Source: Pseudomonas sp. NFACC02 (lineage in GTDB: Bacteria; Pseudomonadota; Gammaproteobacteria; Pseudomonadales; Pseudomonadaceae). From it: 52,795 bases of DNA. Positions 43,364 to 52,722 of this stretch are shown here, in pieces; the stretch's first letter is position 1, and the number at the start of each line of letters is the position of its first letter. The notes under the pieces are model-generated. The model did not search any database. It saw nothing but the letters and a program-made list of their open reading frames with translations, and was not told the origin of the DNA. Location of the stretch: positions 1 through 52,795 of the forward strand of contig NZ_FOEO01000038.1 of assembly GCF_900110765.1 (NCBI RefSeq), in the 5' to 3' direction. Both the position numbers and the translations under genes were made by a program.

Positions 43364-44926
43364 TTAAATGTGCGACGCGGAGTCGTTATGAGGTCGGTCA
43401 TCGGTGTCGAACTGCCCGGCCATCCATCCGCCGATCTGCACCTGCGTGGTTTGCGCGGTAGCCACCAGCCTCGACAGCCGGCCACCTGACAACGCTCCCA
43501 CCCGATCACTGATCTGAAACAGCTCGTCGAGGTCTTCGGAGATCACCACTATCGCCGCGCCGGCGTCGCGCAATGCAATCAGCGCGCGGTGGATCGCGGC
43601 CGCTGCGCCCACATCCACGCCCCAGGTCGGATGCGCGGCGACCAGCAGTTTCGGGTTTTGCAGAATCTCGCGTCCCAGAATGAATTTCTGCAGATTGCCA
43701 CCCGACAGACTGCGCGCCGCTGTTCGCGCGTCTGGCGTCTTCACCGCGAAGCGCTGGATGATGGTCTGAGCTAAGGCCTCAACCTTGCCGCGCTGAATGA
43801 GGCCCTTGCTGACAAGACCCTGCTGAAAAGCGGTCAGCAACGCGTTATCCGACAGGCTCATTTCCGGCACGGCCCCGTGCCCCAGGCGCTCTGCGGGCAC
43901 GAAGGCCAGACCCCGTTGACGTCGGGCGTCCGGGCGCAGATGAGCGACGCCTTGATCGCCAAAGCGGATGCGGCGCGCTTCGGCCCGATTCAATGGCTGC
44001 TCCCCGCTAAGCAGGGCGAGCAATTCATCCTGGCCATTGCCGGCGACCCCCGCGATGCCGACGATCTCTGCGCTGCGTACCTCCAGGTCAACCTCGGTCA
44101 ACGAGCAGCCGAACGGATCCGGGTTATGCCAGGACAGCTTTTCCACGTGCAGAAAAGGCGCGTCGCCTGCGACTTTCGGGTATTGCGCGACCAGGCCTTC
44201 CGCATCACCGACCATCAAGCGCGCCAGTTCCAGATCGCTGCATTCGGCGGGTATGCAATGCCCCGACACCTTGCCGCCGCGCAACACCGTCGCGCTGTGG
44301 CACAACGCGCGTACCTCACCCAGCTTGTGGCTGATGAAAAGAATGCTGCAACCTTCCTCGGCCAGTCTACGCAGCGTGACAAACAGATCCTCGGCTTCTT
44401 GCGGCGTCAGCACCGATGTCGGTTCATCGAGAATCAGCAGGCGAATGTCTTGCATCAGGCAACGGATGATTTCGACTTTTTGTCGCTCTCCGATAGACAG
44501 GCCATGCACCAGCCGTTGAGGCTCGACGGCCATGCCATAACGTTGCGAAACCTCACGAATCTTCGGTTCCAGCTGTCTCGGCGTACCGGCCCCAGCCCCC
44601 ATCGCCAGGGCGATGTTTTGCGCGACACTCAGCGTTTCGAACAGCGAAAAATGCTGGAACACCATTCCGATACCGAGTGTCCGGGCTTGGGCGGGGTTGC
44701 GCATGGAAAGTGGCTGACCTTGCCAGATAATCTGCCCGGCGTCGGGCTGGACCACCCCGTAGATGATTTTCATCAAGGTGCTTTTGCCCGCGCCGTTTTC
44801 GCCCAGCAGTGCGTGGATTTCGCCGGGTTGAATAGTCAGGTCGATAGCATCGTTGGCAAGACACCCTGGGTATTGCTTGGTGATGTGGCGCAATTGCAGG
44901 CGCGGGTGGGGCGTTGAATGAGACAT
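43364..44926 (-). CDS. Nucleoside ABC transporter ATPase (double NBD)
   Basis: This 520-aa cytoplasmic ATPase has two fused nucleotide-binding domains of the sugar/nucleoside type. The N-terminal domain is complete: Walker A GENGAGKSTLMK, signature LSIGERQKVEII, Walker B LLILDEPTSVL. The C-terminal domain has AGNGQDELLALLSG, a degenerate Walker A lacking GKS/T, and the signature LSGGNLQKFILGREI. This asymmetry is typical of YufO/RbsA-type ATPases. It is first in the operon with the two permeases, behind a RutR-like palindrome and a sigma-54-like element. Confidence 0.93.
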   Translation of the reverse strand: MSHSTPHPRLQLRHITKQYPGCLANDAIDLTIQPGEIHALLGENGAGKSTLMKIIYGVVQPDAGQIIWQGQPLSMRNPAQARTLGIGMVFQHFSLFETLSVAQNIALAMGAGAGTPRQLEPKIREVSQRYGMAVEPQRLVHGLSIGERQKVEIIRCLMQDIRLLILDEPTSVLTPQEAEDLFVTLRRLAEEGCSILFISHKLGEVRALCHSATVLRGGKVSGHCIPAECSDLELARLMVGDAEGLVAQYPKVAGDAPFLHVEKLSWHNPDPFGCSLTEVDLEVRSAEIVGIAGVAGNGQDELLALLSGEQPLNRAEARRIRFGDQGVAHLRPDARRQRGLAFVPAERLGHGAVPEMSLSDNALLTAFQQGLVSKGLIQRGKVEALAQTIIQRFAVKTPDARTAARSLSGGNLQKFILGREILQNPKLLVAAHPTWGVDVGAAAAIHRALIALRDAGAAIVVISEDLDELFQISDRVGALSGGRLSRLVATAQTTQVQIGGWMAGQFDTDDRPHNDSASHI

Positions 44927-44961
44927 GTCGGGCTCGATGACAAAGGATCGCTACTGCACTT

Positions 44962-44978
44962 AGCAATTTCTTGGCCAG
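44962..44978 (-). promoter_or_regulatory. Candidate sigma-54 promoter of the nucleoside ABC operon
   Basis: On the minus strand CTGGCCAAGAAATTGCT has GG and GC ten bases apart, TGGC at -24 and TTGCT at -12, against the consensus TGGCACG-N4-TTGCW. It predicts a start near 44951, some 25 bases before the ATG. Confidence 0.5.
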
Positions 44979-44986
44979 CTGGTCAG
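44971..44986. promoter_or_regulatory. RutR-like operator before the nucleoside ABC operon
   Basis: TTGGCCAGCTGGTCAG matches the E. coli RutR consensus TTGACCA-N2-TGGTCAA at 12 of 14 defined positions. It overlaps the -24 element of the candidate sigma-54 promoter. Confidence 0.6.
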
Positions 44987-45510
44987 GTTTTTCTCCGCGC
45001 TACTGTCGAGTCAACGTCGCGCTCCACGCTAGACCCAGTAGTTACCGGGTTTCAGGCGATTGCTGCCGTAAACTTATTACCCTGAGCTCGCGCTGCGCTG
45101 TGGATAAATGAACGCTTTGGCACGTATCAGCACCATCACTGGGCGCCTCGTTTCACTGACGAGTCAATTTGGTTCAATTAATTTGTATGAAAAATGACCA
45201 GTTGAGGGCGAGCAAGATATCCCCGGCGCTGCGGCAAGCGTTGCACCTGTTATCCACAGGTTGCTCCACAGTTAATGTGAGCAAGCGAAATTCCTTGGCA
45301 TAAGCGCACGCAGGGTAGGAGCAACTGGCAATAAGGCCTGCTAACTTCCTGTTTTCCGGCCATTTTATGCAGTGGACAAGGGCTTTGGCTAAAAACTGAT
45401 CAGAAGCCGCAAGCCCTTATAGAATAAGGCCTGCGAGGGTGTGTGCTCAGCTTGTCCACAGGCGGGTGCACAGTAGATGTGGGCAACCGCCAAGGTCACC
45501 TGGAGGGCAG
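44987..45510. other. Gene-free region with DnaA boxes
   Basis: No gene is apparent. TTATCCACA occurs perfectly at 45250-45258 and, inverted, at 45099-45107; TTGTCCACA, one mismatch, is at 45452-45460. AATAAGGCCTGC occurs at 45330 and 45423, and AAGGGCTT/AAGCCCTT arms about 30 bases apart flank AAAAACTGATCAG near 45380-45418, which could form a hairpin. The region also contains AT-rich sequence around 45165-45200. Confidence 0.6.
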
Positions 45511-46104
45511 TCAGACGTCGGGCGTTCGGTGCAGCATGATGCGTCCGCGACTGAGGTCGGCCAGTTGACGCTGGAAGGTTTCGATTTGCTCAGGCCCCAG
45601 AGCGATCGAAAGCTCCACGCCACTGGCGGTGAAGTCTTCGTTGTCCACCACGCCATTGAGTTCTGCAAGCCGCAACTTCACCAGTGCCAGTTCGCTGAAG
45701 GTACAGTCGAACGTCAGGGGGACACGATTGATCAGGGGCAGGCGTGCTGCCTGTTGCAGGCATTTGTTCGCCCCGCCACCATAGGCCCGCGCCAATCCCC
45801 CGGTGCCCAACTGGATTCCGCCGTACCAGCGAATCACCAGCACCACGACCCGATCGAAATCCTGTGCTTCGATGGCCGCGAGAATCGGTCGGCCTGCCGT
45901 GCCGCCTGGCTCGCCATCGTCCGTGCTGCGGTACTGCCCGCCCAATTTCCAGGCCCAGCAGTTATGCGTGGCGTTGAGGTCGCTGTTCTGCTCAATGAAC
46001 GCGTGAGCGTCGGCCGGGCTGTTGATGGGCGCCGCAAGGGTAATGAAGCGGCTCTTGCGTATCTCCTCGCGAAATTCGCAAGGGCCGACGAGGGTAGAAG
46101 GCAT
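45511..46104 (-). CDS. yigZ: YigZ/IMPACT-family protein
   Basis: This 197-aa protein has the two-domain layout of YigZ: an N-terminal UPF0029 Impact domain with KSRFITLAAPINSPADAHAF, HNCWAWKLGG, DDGEPGGTAGRPIL and RWYGGIQLGTGGLARAYG, and a C-terminal DUF1949 domain with an EF-G-like fold. Its eukaryotic relative IMPACT acts on translational control through GCN1; the bacterial role is unclear. It follows the TetR gene by 36 bases on the same strand and probably shares its transcript, perhaps incidentally. Confidence 0.9.
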   Translation of the reverse strand: MPSTLVGPCEFREEIRKSRFITLAAPINSPADAHAFIEQNSDLNATHNCWAWKLGGQYRSTDDGEPGGTAGRPILAAIEAQDFDRVVVLVIRWYGGIQLGTGGLARAYGGGANKCLQQAARLPLINRVPLTFDCTFSELALVKLRLAELNGVVDNEDFTASGVELSIALGPEQIETFQRQLADLSRGRIMLHRTPDV

Positions 46105-46140
46105 TGACGGTTCCAGCCAGACGCTAAGCGTGTTCGAAGA

Positions 46141-46800
46141 TCAGATCGGTGGCGTGAGCCCGCAACCCTTGAGGATGATGCGGATCAGGTTGTCGCCCGC
46201 TTCCTCCATGTCTTGCTTGGTCAGGCGTGTGCGGCCAGTGACCTGACAGATCTGCGTGGCGAAGTCGGCGTAATGCTGGGTACTGCCCCACAGCAGGAAG
46301 ATGAGATGGACCGGGTCGACCGGGTCCATTTTGCCAGCATCAATCCAGGCCTGAAAGACTGCGGCACGTCCCTGAAACCACTGCCGGTAATCCTGACTGA
46401 AGTATTCATTCAAGCATTCACCGCCGCTGATGATCTCCATGGCGAAAATGCGCGACGCCTGGGGCTGCCGACGGGAGAACTCCATTTTTGCGCGGATGTA
46501 GTGGGTCAACGCCTGTGCCGGATCGTCTTCCACCTTCAAATGGTTGAACGTGCTGTCCCACAGTTGAATGATGTTGCTCAAGACCGCGATGTACAGGCCG
46601 AGCTTGTTGGTGAAGTAATAATGAAGGTTGGCTTTGGGCAGCCCGGCATTCAGCGCGATCGTGTTCATGCTCGTGCCTTTGTATCCGTGACGGGCGAACT
46701 CGTCCTCGGCAGCCTTCATGATCGCTTCTTCATTCTTCTGACGAATACGGCTCGCCGGTTTGGTGGCGCTGACGCTGTGAGCAGGGACTTCAAGGGTCAT
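46141..46800 (-). CDS. RutR-like TetR-family regulator
   Basis: This 219-aa repressor has an N-terminal TetR helix-turn-helix (AIMKAAEDEFARHGYKGTSM, IALNAGLPKANLHYYFTNK) and a C-terminal ligand domain close to E. coli RutR in length (212 aa) and in blocks such as LYIAVLSNIIQLWDSTF, RRQPQASRIFAMEIISGG and GSTQHYADFATQICQVTGRT. RutR binds uracil and thymine and controls pyrimidine and purine genes. The ATG at 46800 has GGA seven bases upstream; the frame is open to 46851. It sits between a nucleobase permease and yigZ in one apparent operon, and palindromes like the RutR site occur near neighbouring transport genes. Confidence 0.88.
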   Translation of the reverse strand: MTLEVPAHSVSATKPASRIRQKNEEAIMKAAEDEFARHGYKGTSMNTIALNAGLPKANLHYYFTNKLGLYIAVLSNIIQLWDSTFNHLKVEDDPAQALTHYIRAKMEFSRRQPQASRIFAMEIISGGECLNEYFSQDYRQWFQGRAAVFQAWIDAGKMDPVDPVHLIFLLWGSTQHYADFATQICQVTGRTRLTKQDMEEAGDNLIRIILKGCGLTPPI

Positions 46801-46884
46801 GTGCGGTTCCAGACGGATCATTGGGTGCGACGGGGTGAACAGATAACGCACCCGCGACGATCCGACAAGCGTTGGCAGTGGAAA

Positions 46885-48270
46885 TTAATGCTCAAATGCC
46901 TCCATTTCCTCCTTTTTTACGGAGACGGTCTCTTTGCTCTCTGGCAACAACAGGCACATGGCAATCGCCGTCAGGCCGCCACTGGTGATCGCCGAATCAA
47001 ACACGTTTTGTACCCACTGAGGCAGGTGGTGCAGCAAGGCCGGTTGCGCTGCGATTCCCAGGCCGACGCCAAACGAGGTTGCGATGATCAGCATGCTCCG
47101 GCGATCCAGCGTGGAGTGCGCCAGGATCCGAACGCCAGCGGCGGCCACGCTGCCGAACATCACCAGGGTTGCGCCGCCCAGTACCGGTTTTGGAATCTGT
47201 TGAAGAACCGCGCCGATGACCGGGAAAAGCCCGAGCAAGAACAGGATTGCGCCGATGTAGAGCCCGACATAGCGACTTGCAACACCCGTGAGCTGGATCA
47301 CCCCGTTGTTCTGGGCGAATGTGGTGTTGGGGAAAGCGCTGAAGGTTGCGGCGATCATGCAACTCACGCCATCACCCAATACGCCGCCTTTGAGACGAGC
47401 AATGTAAGTGGGCCCCTTGATCGGCTCACGTGAGAACATGCAGTTGGCCGTCAGGTCACCGACGGTTTCGATGCTGCTGATCAGATAAATCAGCGCGACG
47501 GGCAGGAACGCCGCCCAGTCAAAGTTGAAGCCGAACCGGAAAGGCAGCGGCAGGCTGATCAACGCAACGCCGCCGATGGCCTGAGGCGTCAGTTTTCCGC
47601 AGAACCATGCCGCGATGCTGCCGACCGCAAGCCCGATGATGATGGCCGAGAGGCGCACCCACGGCGCGTTCGAACGGTTAAGCAGAATGATGACCAGCAA
47701 TACGAAACCGCCGAGCGCGAGATTGAGCGGTTCGCCAAAGTCGGGGGCGTTGAAGCCGCCGCCCAGGTCGGTCACGCCGACCTTGATCAGGCTGACGCCG
47801 ATTAGCGTGATCACGATCCCGGTAACCAAGGGCGTGATGATGCGGCGTAACTGGCCGATGAAACGACTGAGGACAATCTGCACGATGGCGCCGAAGAAAC
47901 ACACGCCGAACACCATCGCCATGACGTCTTCGGGGCTGCCGCCACGCTGCTTGACCATGAAGCCAGCGGACAGGACCGCGCCGAGAAACGCGAAGCTGGT
48001 CCCTTGCAGACAAATCATCCCCGCCCCGATGCCGAACGGGCGGCGCGCCTGAATGAACGTGCCGACACCTGAAACCATCAAGGCCATGCTGATCAGGTAA
48101 GGCAGGTAAGCGCCCAGCCCGAGCGCCGATCCGATAATCAACGGAGGCGTGATGATGCCGACGAATGCCGCGAGCACGTGCTGAATGGCCGCCAGGGTCG
48201 CGGGTGCGGGGCTGGGTCTGTCGTTGAGGCCGTAAATCAGGTCGTTATTATCGGGCGCTTCAGGCTGCAT
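46885..48270 (-). CDS. NCS2 xanthine/uracil permease
   Basis: This 461-aa inner-membrane nucleobase:cation symporter is of the NAT/NCS2 family. It shows LAAIQHVLAAFVGIITPPLI, FGIGAGMICLQGTSFAFLG, the NAT-signature region SSIETVGDLTANCMF, and the QNNGVIQLTGVASRYVG region of xanthine/urate carriers. This branch (XanP/UacT) transports xanthine or urate, which would fit the guanine and 8-oxoguanine deaminase products nearby; uracil cannot be excluded. I start it at 48270, giving the length of E. coli XanP (463 aa); the frame continues to 48351. A RutR-like palindrome and sigma-54-like element lie about 85-105 bases upstream. Confidence 0.9.
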   Translation of the reverse strand: MQPEAPDNNDLIYGLNDRPSPAPATLAAIQHVLAAFVGIITPPLIIGSALGLGAYLPYLISMALMVSGVGTFIQARRPFGIGAGMICLQGTSFAFLGAVLSAGFMVKQRGGSPEDVMAMVFGVCFFGAIVQIVLSRFIGQLRRIITPLVTGIVITLIGVSLIKVGVTDLGGGFNAPDFGEPLNLALGGFVLLVIILLNRSNAPWVRLSAIIIGLAVGSIAAWFCGKLTPQAIGGVALISLPLPFRFGFNFDWAAFLPVALIYLISSIETVGDLTANCMFSREPIKGPTYIARLKGGVLGDGVSCMIAATFSAFPNTTFAQNNGVIQLTGVASRYVGLYIGAILFLLGLFPVIGAVLQQIPKPVLGGATLVMFGSVAAAGVRILAHSTLDRRSMLIIATSFGVGLGIAAQPALLHHLPQWVQNVFDSAITSGGLTAIAMCLLLPESKETVSVKKEEMEAFEH

Positions 48271-48351
48271 GCTGGACTCTCGGTTTTTGTGTTTGGCCAT
48301 GCCGGCGTTACGCGTGAGGTCGTCGTCGCGTTTACCGACACTGACTTGCAC

Positions 48352-48376
48352 TGCAAAAACCTGTCCAGTTGATCAA
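48352..48376 (-). promoter_or_regulatory. RutR-like operator fused to a sigma-54 element, upstream of the NCS2 permease
   Basis: CTGTCCAGTTGATCAA (48361-48376) matches the RutR palindrome at 11 of 14 defined positions. On the minus strand TGGACAGGTTTTTGCA (48352-48367) has GG-N10-GC and the same TTTTTGCA -12 box as the BMP promoter. The operator overlaps the -24 half. The inferred transcript would cover permease, TetR regulator and yigZ. Confidence 0.5.
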
Positions 48377-48482
48377 GAGTTTGGCGGCGTTTGTTATCTA
48401 TCTATCTGAAATAAAAGAGCTAAAAAATTTATAGGTGCAGTTGAGGTCCGGCGGCAATCCATCGCGCCCTTCGATTTTGGCC

Positions 48483-49403
48483 TCATCGTGTGGCAGCCAG
48501 ACTTTCCAGAAAACTCTCCAGCACCAAATGGGGGCGACGCCCCTTGCGGGTCACTGTCACCAGGCTCAGATCATAAAATCGGGTTTGCGCCTTCAGGGCA
48601 CGTAATCTGCCTTGCTGTACCCAGAAGTTCGCGTAATGGTCAGGCAGATAGCCTATGTAGCGTCCGGTAAGAATCAGAAATGCCATGCCTTCTCGATCCG
48701 AGGCGCTGGCGGTGCATTTGAGCGCCTGATAATGCGCCTGAATGTCCGTCGGCAGTCGGAAGGTCGGTGCGATCGCCTCCTGGTCCGCGAGACGGTCATC
48801 ACCCAGTTGCGCGTCATCCACGTAAAACAACGGATGCCCCACGGCGCAGTACAGCAGCGACCGCTCACTGTAGAGCGGCTGGTATTCCAGACCAGACAAC
48901 GCGCTGGCTTGCGGCACAACGCCAACGTGCAAGCTGCCATCGAGCACGCCTTGCTCCACTTCATTGGGCGCGATCATGCGGATGTTGATGTGCACCTCCG
49001 GCCCACGCTCCTTCAGTTGTGACAGCGCGTGGGTGATTCGCATGTGGGGGAGGGTGACCAGGTTATCCGTCAGGCCAATGTTGAGCTCGCCACGCAGGTG
49101 TCGGTGAAGGCCGTTCACTTCTGTGCGAAAACTTTCCAGCGCACTTAATAGCTGCAGCGAGGACTGATAGACCTCACGGCCTTCTTCTGTCAGAGAAAAC
49201 CCCGCTCGGCCACGCTGACACAGGCGCAAGCCCAGACGCTGCTCCAGATCGCTCATCTGTTGGCTGATGGCCGAGCGGCCAATGCCCAGTGTGCTTTCAG
49301 CGGCGGAGAACCCGCCTGACTCGACCACGCTTCGAAAGATGCGCAGCAGTCGGATGTCAAAGTCGCTGACTTGCGCCAGCGGGTCGGAGCGGCGATTGCT
49401 CAT
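48483..49403 (-). CDS. bauR: LysR-family regulator BauR
   Basis: This 306-aa LysR-type activator has an N-terminal winged helix (FDIRLLRIFRSVVESGGFSA, GRSAISQQMSDLEQRLGLRL) and a periplasmic-binding-like effector domain (LNIGLTDNLVTLPHMRIT onward). It is divergent from bauA, as PA0133 is in P. aeruginosa, where BauR activates beta-alanine catabolism genes. No ribosome binding site precedes the ATG, so the start may be leaderless or slightly off. An inverted repeat abuts the start codon. Confidence 0.88.
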   Translation of the reverse strand: MSNRRSDPLAQVSDFDIRLLRIFRSVVESGGFSAAESTLGIGRSAISQQMSDLEQRLGLRLCQRGRAGFSLTEEGREVYQSSLQLLSALESFRTEVNGLHRHLRGELNIGLTDNLVTLPHMRITHALSQLKERGPEVHINIRMIAPNEVEQGVLDGSLHVGVVPQASALSGLEYQPLYSERSLLYCAVGHPLFYVDDAQLGDDRLADQEAIAPTFRLPTDIQAHYQALKCTASASDREGMAFLILTGRYIGYLPDHYANFWVQQGRLRALKAQTRFYDLSLVTVTRKGRRPHLVLESFLESLAATR

Positions 49404-49405
49404 AG

Positions 49406-49426
49406 TTTAGTCATCGGCCAACTAAA
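49406..49426. promoter_or_regulatory. Candidate BauR operator
   Basis: TTTAGT (49406-49411) and ACTAAA (49421-49426) form an exact inverted repeat with nine bases between, including a T-N11-A LysR core. It lies two bases from the bauR start codon, where binding could repress bauR while activating bauA. Confidence 0.5.
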
Positions 49427-49462
49427 GATCGTAAAAGCAGGATTTTTTAGACTTTATGCTCA

Positions 49463-49478
49463 TGGCAAGTTAGCTGCA
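49463..49478 (+). promoter_or_regulatory. Candidate sigma-54 promoter of bauA
   Basis: TGGCAAGTTAGCTGCA has GG-N10-GC spacing and TGGCA at -24, but GCTGC at -12 rather than TTTGC. The predicted start is near 49489, about 60 bases before the ATG. A sigma-70 promoter (TAGACTTTATGCTC near 49448) is an alternative. Confidence 0.3.
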
Positions 49479-49549
49479 ACCCGGTCCTGCTTCCTGCGCT
49501 GTTCCAGACGTGCGAAGACGGCCACCCACACCTTGTGAGGTTAATTCCG

Positions 49550-50896
49550 ATGAACATGCCCGAATCGTCCGATATGTCTCTGGCCAGTCAGCTCAAGCTT
49601 GACGCGCACTGGATGCCGTACACCGCCAACCGCAATTTCCAGCGCGATCCTCGACTGATCGTTGCAGCGCAAGGCAGTTACCTGACAGACGATAAAGGCC
49701 GCAAGATTTATGACGGCTTGTCCGGTCTATGGACGTGCGGTGCCGGTCATACCCGCAAGGAGATTCAGGAGGCCGTCGCCAAGCAGCTGGGCACGCTCGA
49801 TTACTCGCCGGGTTTCCAGTTCGGTCATCCGCTGTCTTTCCAGTTGGCGGAAAAGATTACCGATCTGACGCCAGGTAATCTGAATCACGTCTTCTATACC
49901 GACTCGGGCTCTGAATGCGCTGACACTGCTGTCAAAATGGTCCGTGCTTACTGGCGACTCAAAGGTCAGGCGACCAAGACCAAGATGATCGGCCGCGCCC
50001 GTGGTTATCACGGCGTCAACATCGCGGGCACCAGTCTGGGGGGCGTCAACGGCAACCGTAAAATGTTCGGCCAGTTGATGGACGTCGACCACCTGCCTCA
50101 CACTTTGCTTGCCAGCAATGCCTACTCTCGCGGCATGCCCGAGCAGGGCGGCATTGCCTTGGCCGATGAAATGCTCAAGTTGATCGAGCTGCACGACGCC
50201 TCGAACATTGCAGCCGTGATCGTCGAGCCGATGGCGGGGTCGGCGGGCGTGATTGTTCCGCCTCAGGGGTACCTCAAGCGTCTGCGCGAAATCTGCGATC
50301 AGCACAACATTCTGCTGATCTTCGACGAAGTCATCACCGGGTTTGGCCGCACAGGGTCGATGTTCGGCGCGGACAGCTTCGGCGTGACCCCGGACCTGAT
50401 GTGCATCGCCAAACAAGTCACCAACGGCGCGATCCCGATGGGTGCGGTGATTGCGAGCAGCGAGATCTACCAGACGTTCATGAATCAGCCGACGCCCGAG
50501 TACGCGGTCGAATTCCCTCACGGCTACACCTACTCGGCGCATCCGGTAGCGTGCGCAGCCGGCCTTGCCGCACTGGATATCCTCCAGCGCGAAAACCTGG
50601 TGCAACAAGTCGCGGAAACCGCGCCGCACTTCGAAAATTCGCTGCACGGTCTCAAAGGCAGCAAGAATGTCATTGATATTCGCAATTACGGGCTGGCGGG
50701 CGCGATTCAGATTGCTGCAAGAGATGGTGACGCTATCGTGCGTCCATTCGAAGCCGCAATGAAATTGTGGAAGGCCGGCTTCTATGTGCGCTTCGGCGGT
50801 GACACCTTGCAGTTCGGGCCAACCTTCAACAGCAAGCCACAGGATCTGGATCGCATGTTCGATGCGGTGGGCGAAGCGCTCAATCAGATCGACTGA
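49550..50896 (+). CDS. bauA: Beta-alanine:pyruvate aminotransferase BauA
   Basis: This 448-aa class III PLP aminotransferase converts beta-alanine and pyruvate to malonate semialdehyde and alanine. The PLP lysine is Lys288 in IAKQVTNGAIPMG; the cofactor aspartate is in IFDEVITGFGRTG; SGLWTCGAGHTRKEI and RARGYHGVN are shared with P. aeruginosa BauA (PA0132), which has the same length. ATG 49550 lies nine bases past GAGG; a GTG at 49535 is in frame but lacks a ribosome binding site. It precedes bauC by 67 bases. This enzyme would also use products of uracil degradation. Confidence 0.94.
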   Translation: MNMPESSDMSLASQLKLDAHWMPYTANRNFQRDPRLIVAAQGSYLTDDKGRKIYDGLSGLWTCGAGHTRKEIQEAVAKQLGTLDYSPGFQFGHPLSFQLAEKITDLTPGNLNHVFYTDSGSECADTAVKMVRAYWRLKGQATKTKMIGRARGYHGVNIAGTSLGGVNGNRKMFGQLMDVDHLPHTLLASNAYSRGMPEQGGIALADEMLKLIELHDASNIAAVIVEPMAGSAGVIVPPQGYLKRLREICDQHNILLIFDEVITGFGRTGSMFGADSFGVTPDLMCIAKQVTNGAIPMGAVIASSEIYQTFMNQPTPEYAVEFPHGYTYSAHPVACAAGLAALDILQRENLVQQVAETAPHFENSLHGLKGSKNVIDIRNYGLAGAIQIAARDGDAIVRPFEAAMKLWKAGFYVRFGGDTLQFGPTFNSKPQDLDRMFDAVGEALNQID

Positions 50897-50963
50897 TTCC
50901 CTCTCTTTCATCAACAGGTGCAGCCTGGGCTGCGCCTGCGGGCCACTTTTTCGGAGTTAACGC

Positions 50964-52457
<1,494 letters not shown>

Positions 52458-52464
52458 TCGTGTG

Positions 52465-52502
52465 TGAAAGGGACGGGCCGCGAGGCCCGCCCCTTTGCTT
52501 TT
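52465..52502 (+). terminator. Rho-independent terminator of bauAC
   Basis: GGGACGGGCC-GCGA-GGCCCGCCCC gives a strong stem followed by TTTGCTTTT. Confidence 0.85.
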
Positions 52503-52545
52503 GAGGCTGTTTCTGGCCGATATGACAATTTCATCAAAATAGGGG

Positions 52546-52573
52546 TTGACGCTCCTCTGAATCTCTCTATAAT
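52546..52573 (+). promoter_or_regulatory. rRNA promoter P1
   Basis: TTGACG (52546-52551) and TATAAT (52568-52573) are 16 bases apart, followed by GC-rich CGCCCC, a discriminator of stringently controlled promoters. Confidence 0.8.
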
Positions 52574-52694
52574 TCGCCCCACTTCCGGCGCAGACGAAAC
52601 GGAAAACTCCTTGATAATCAACGAGTTGGACGAAGTAAGCAGCGAGGAAGGGCTTCGGTTCAGATGCCTGAATCGACAGCGGTGAAAAAGGCAG

Positions 52695-52722
52695 TTGACA
52701 GCAGGTTGTAACGCTGTAGAAT
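52695..52722 (+). promoter_or_regulatory. rRNA promoter P2
   Basis: TTGACA (52695-52700) and TAGAAT (52717-52722) are 16 bases apart, followed by TCGCCTCCCGC. The downstream stretch AGCGCAAGTGGTTGAAGTT, ending in AAACTTTGAAA, matches what I remember of the leader before 16S rRNA in Pseudomonas; the rRNA genes begin past the edge. Confidence 0.85.

Noticed and set aside
45194..45209. ATGACCAGTTGAGGGC as a second operator before the ABC operon
   Set aside because: A good left half but no right half; kept only as a half-site not worth annotating.
44987..45510. Chromosomal replication origin
   Set aside because: DnaA boxes are present, but there are too few, there is no AT-rich 13-mer array, and no dnaA-dnaN-gyrB or gidA neighbourhood.
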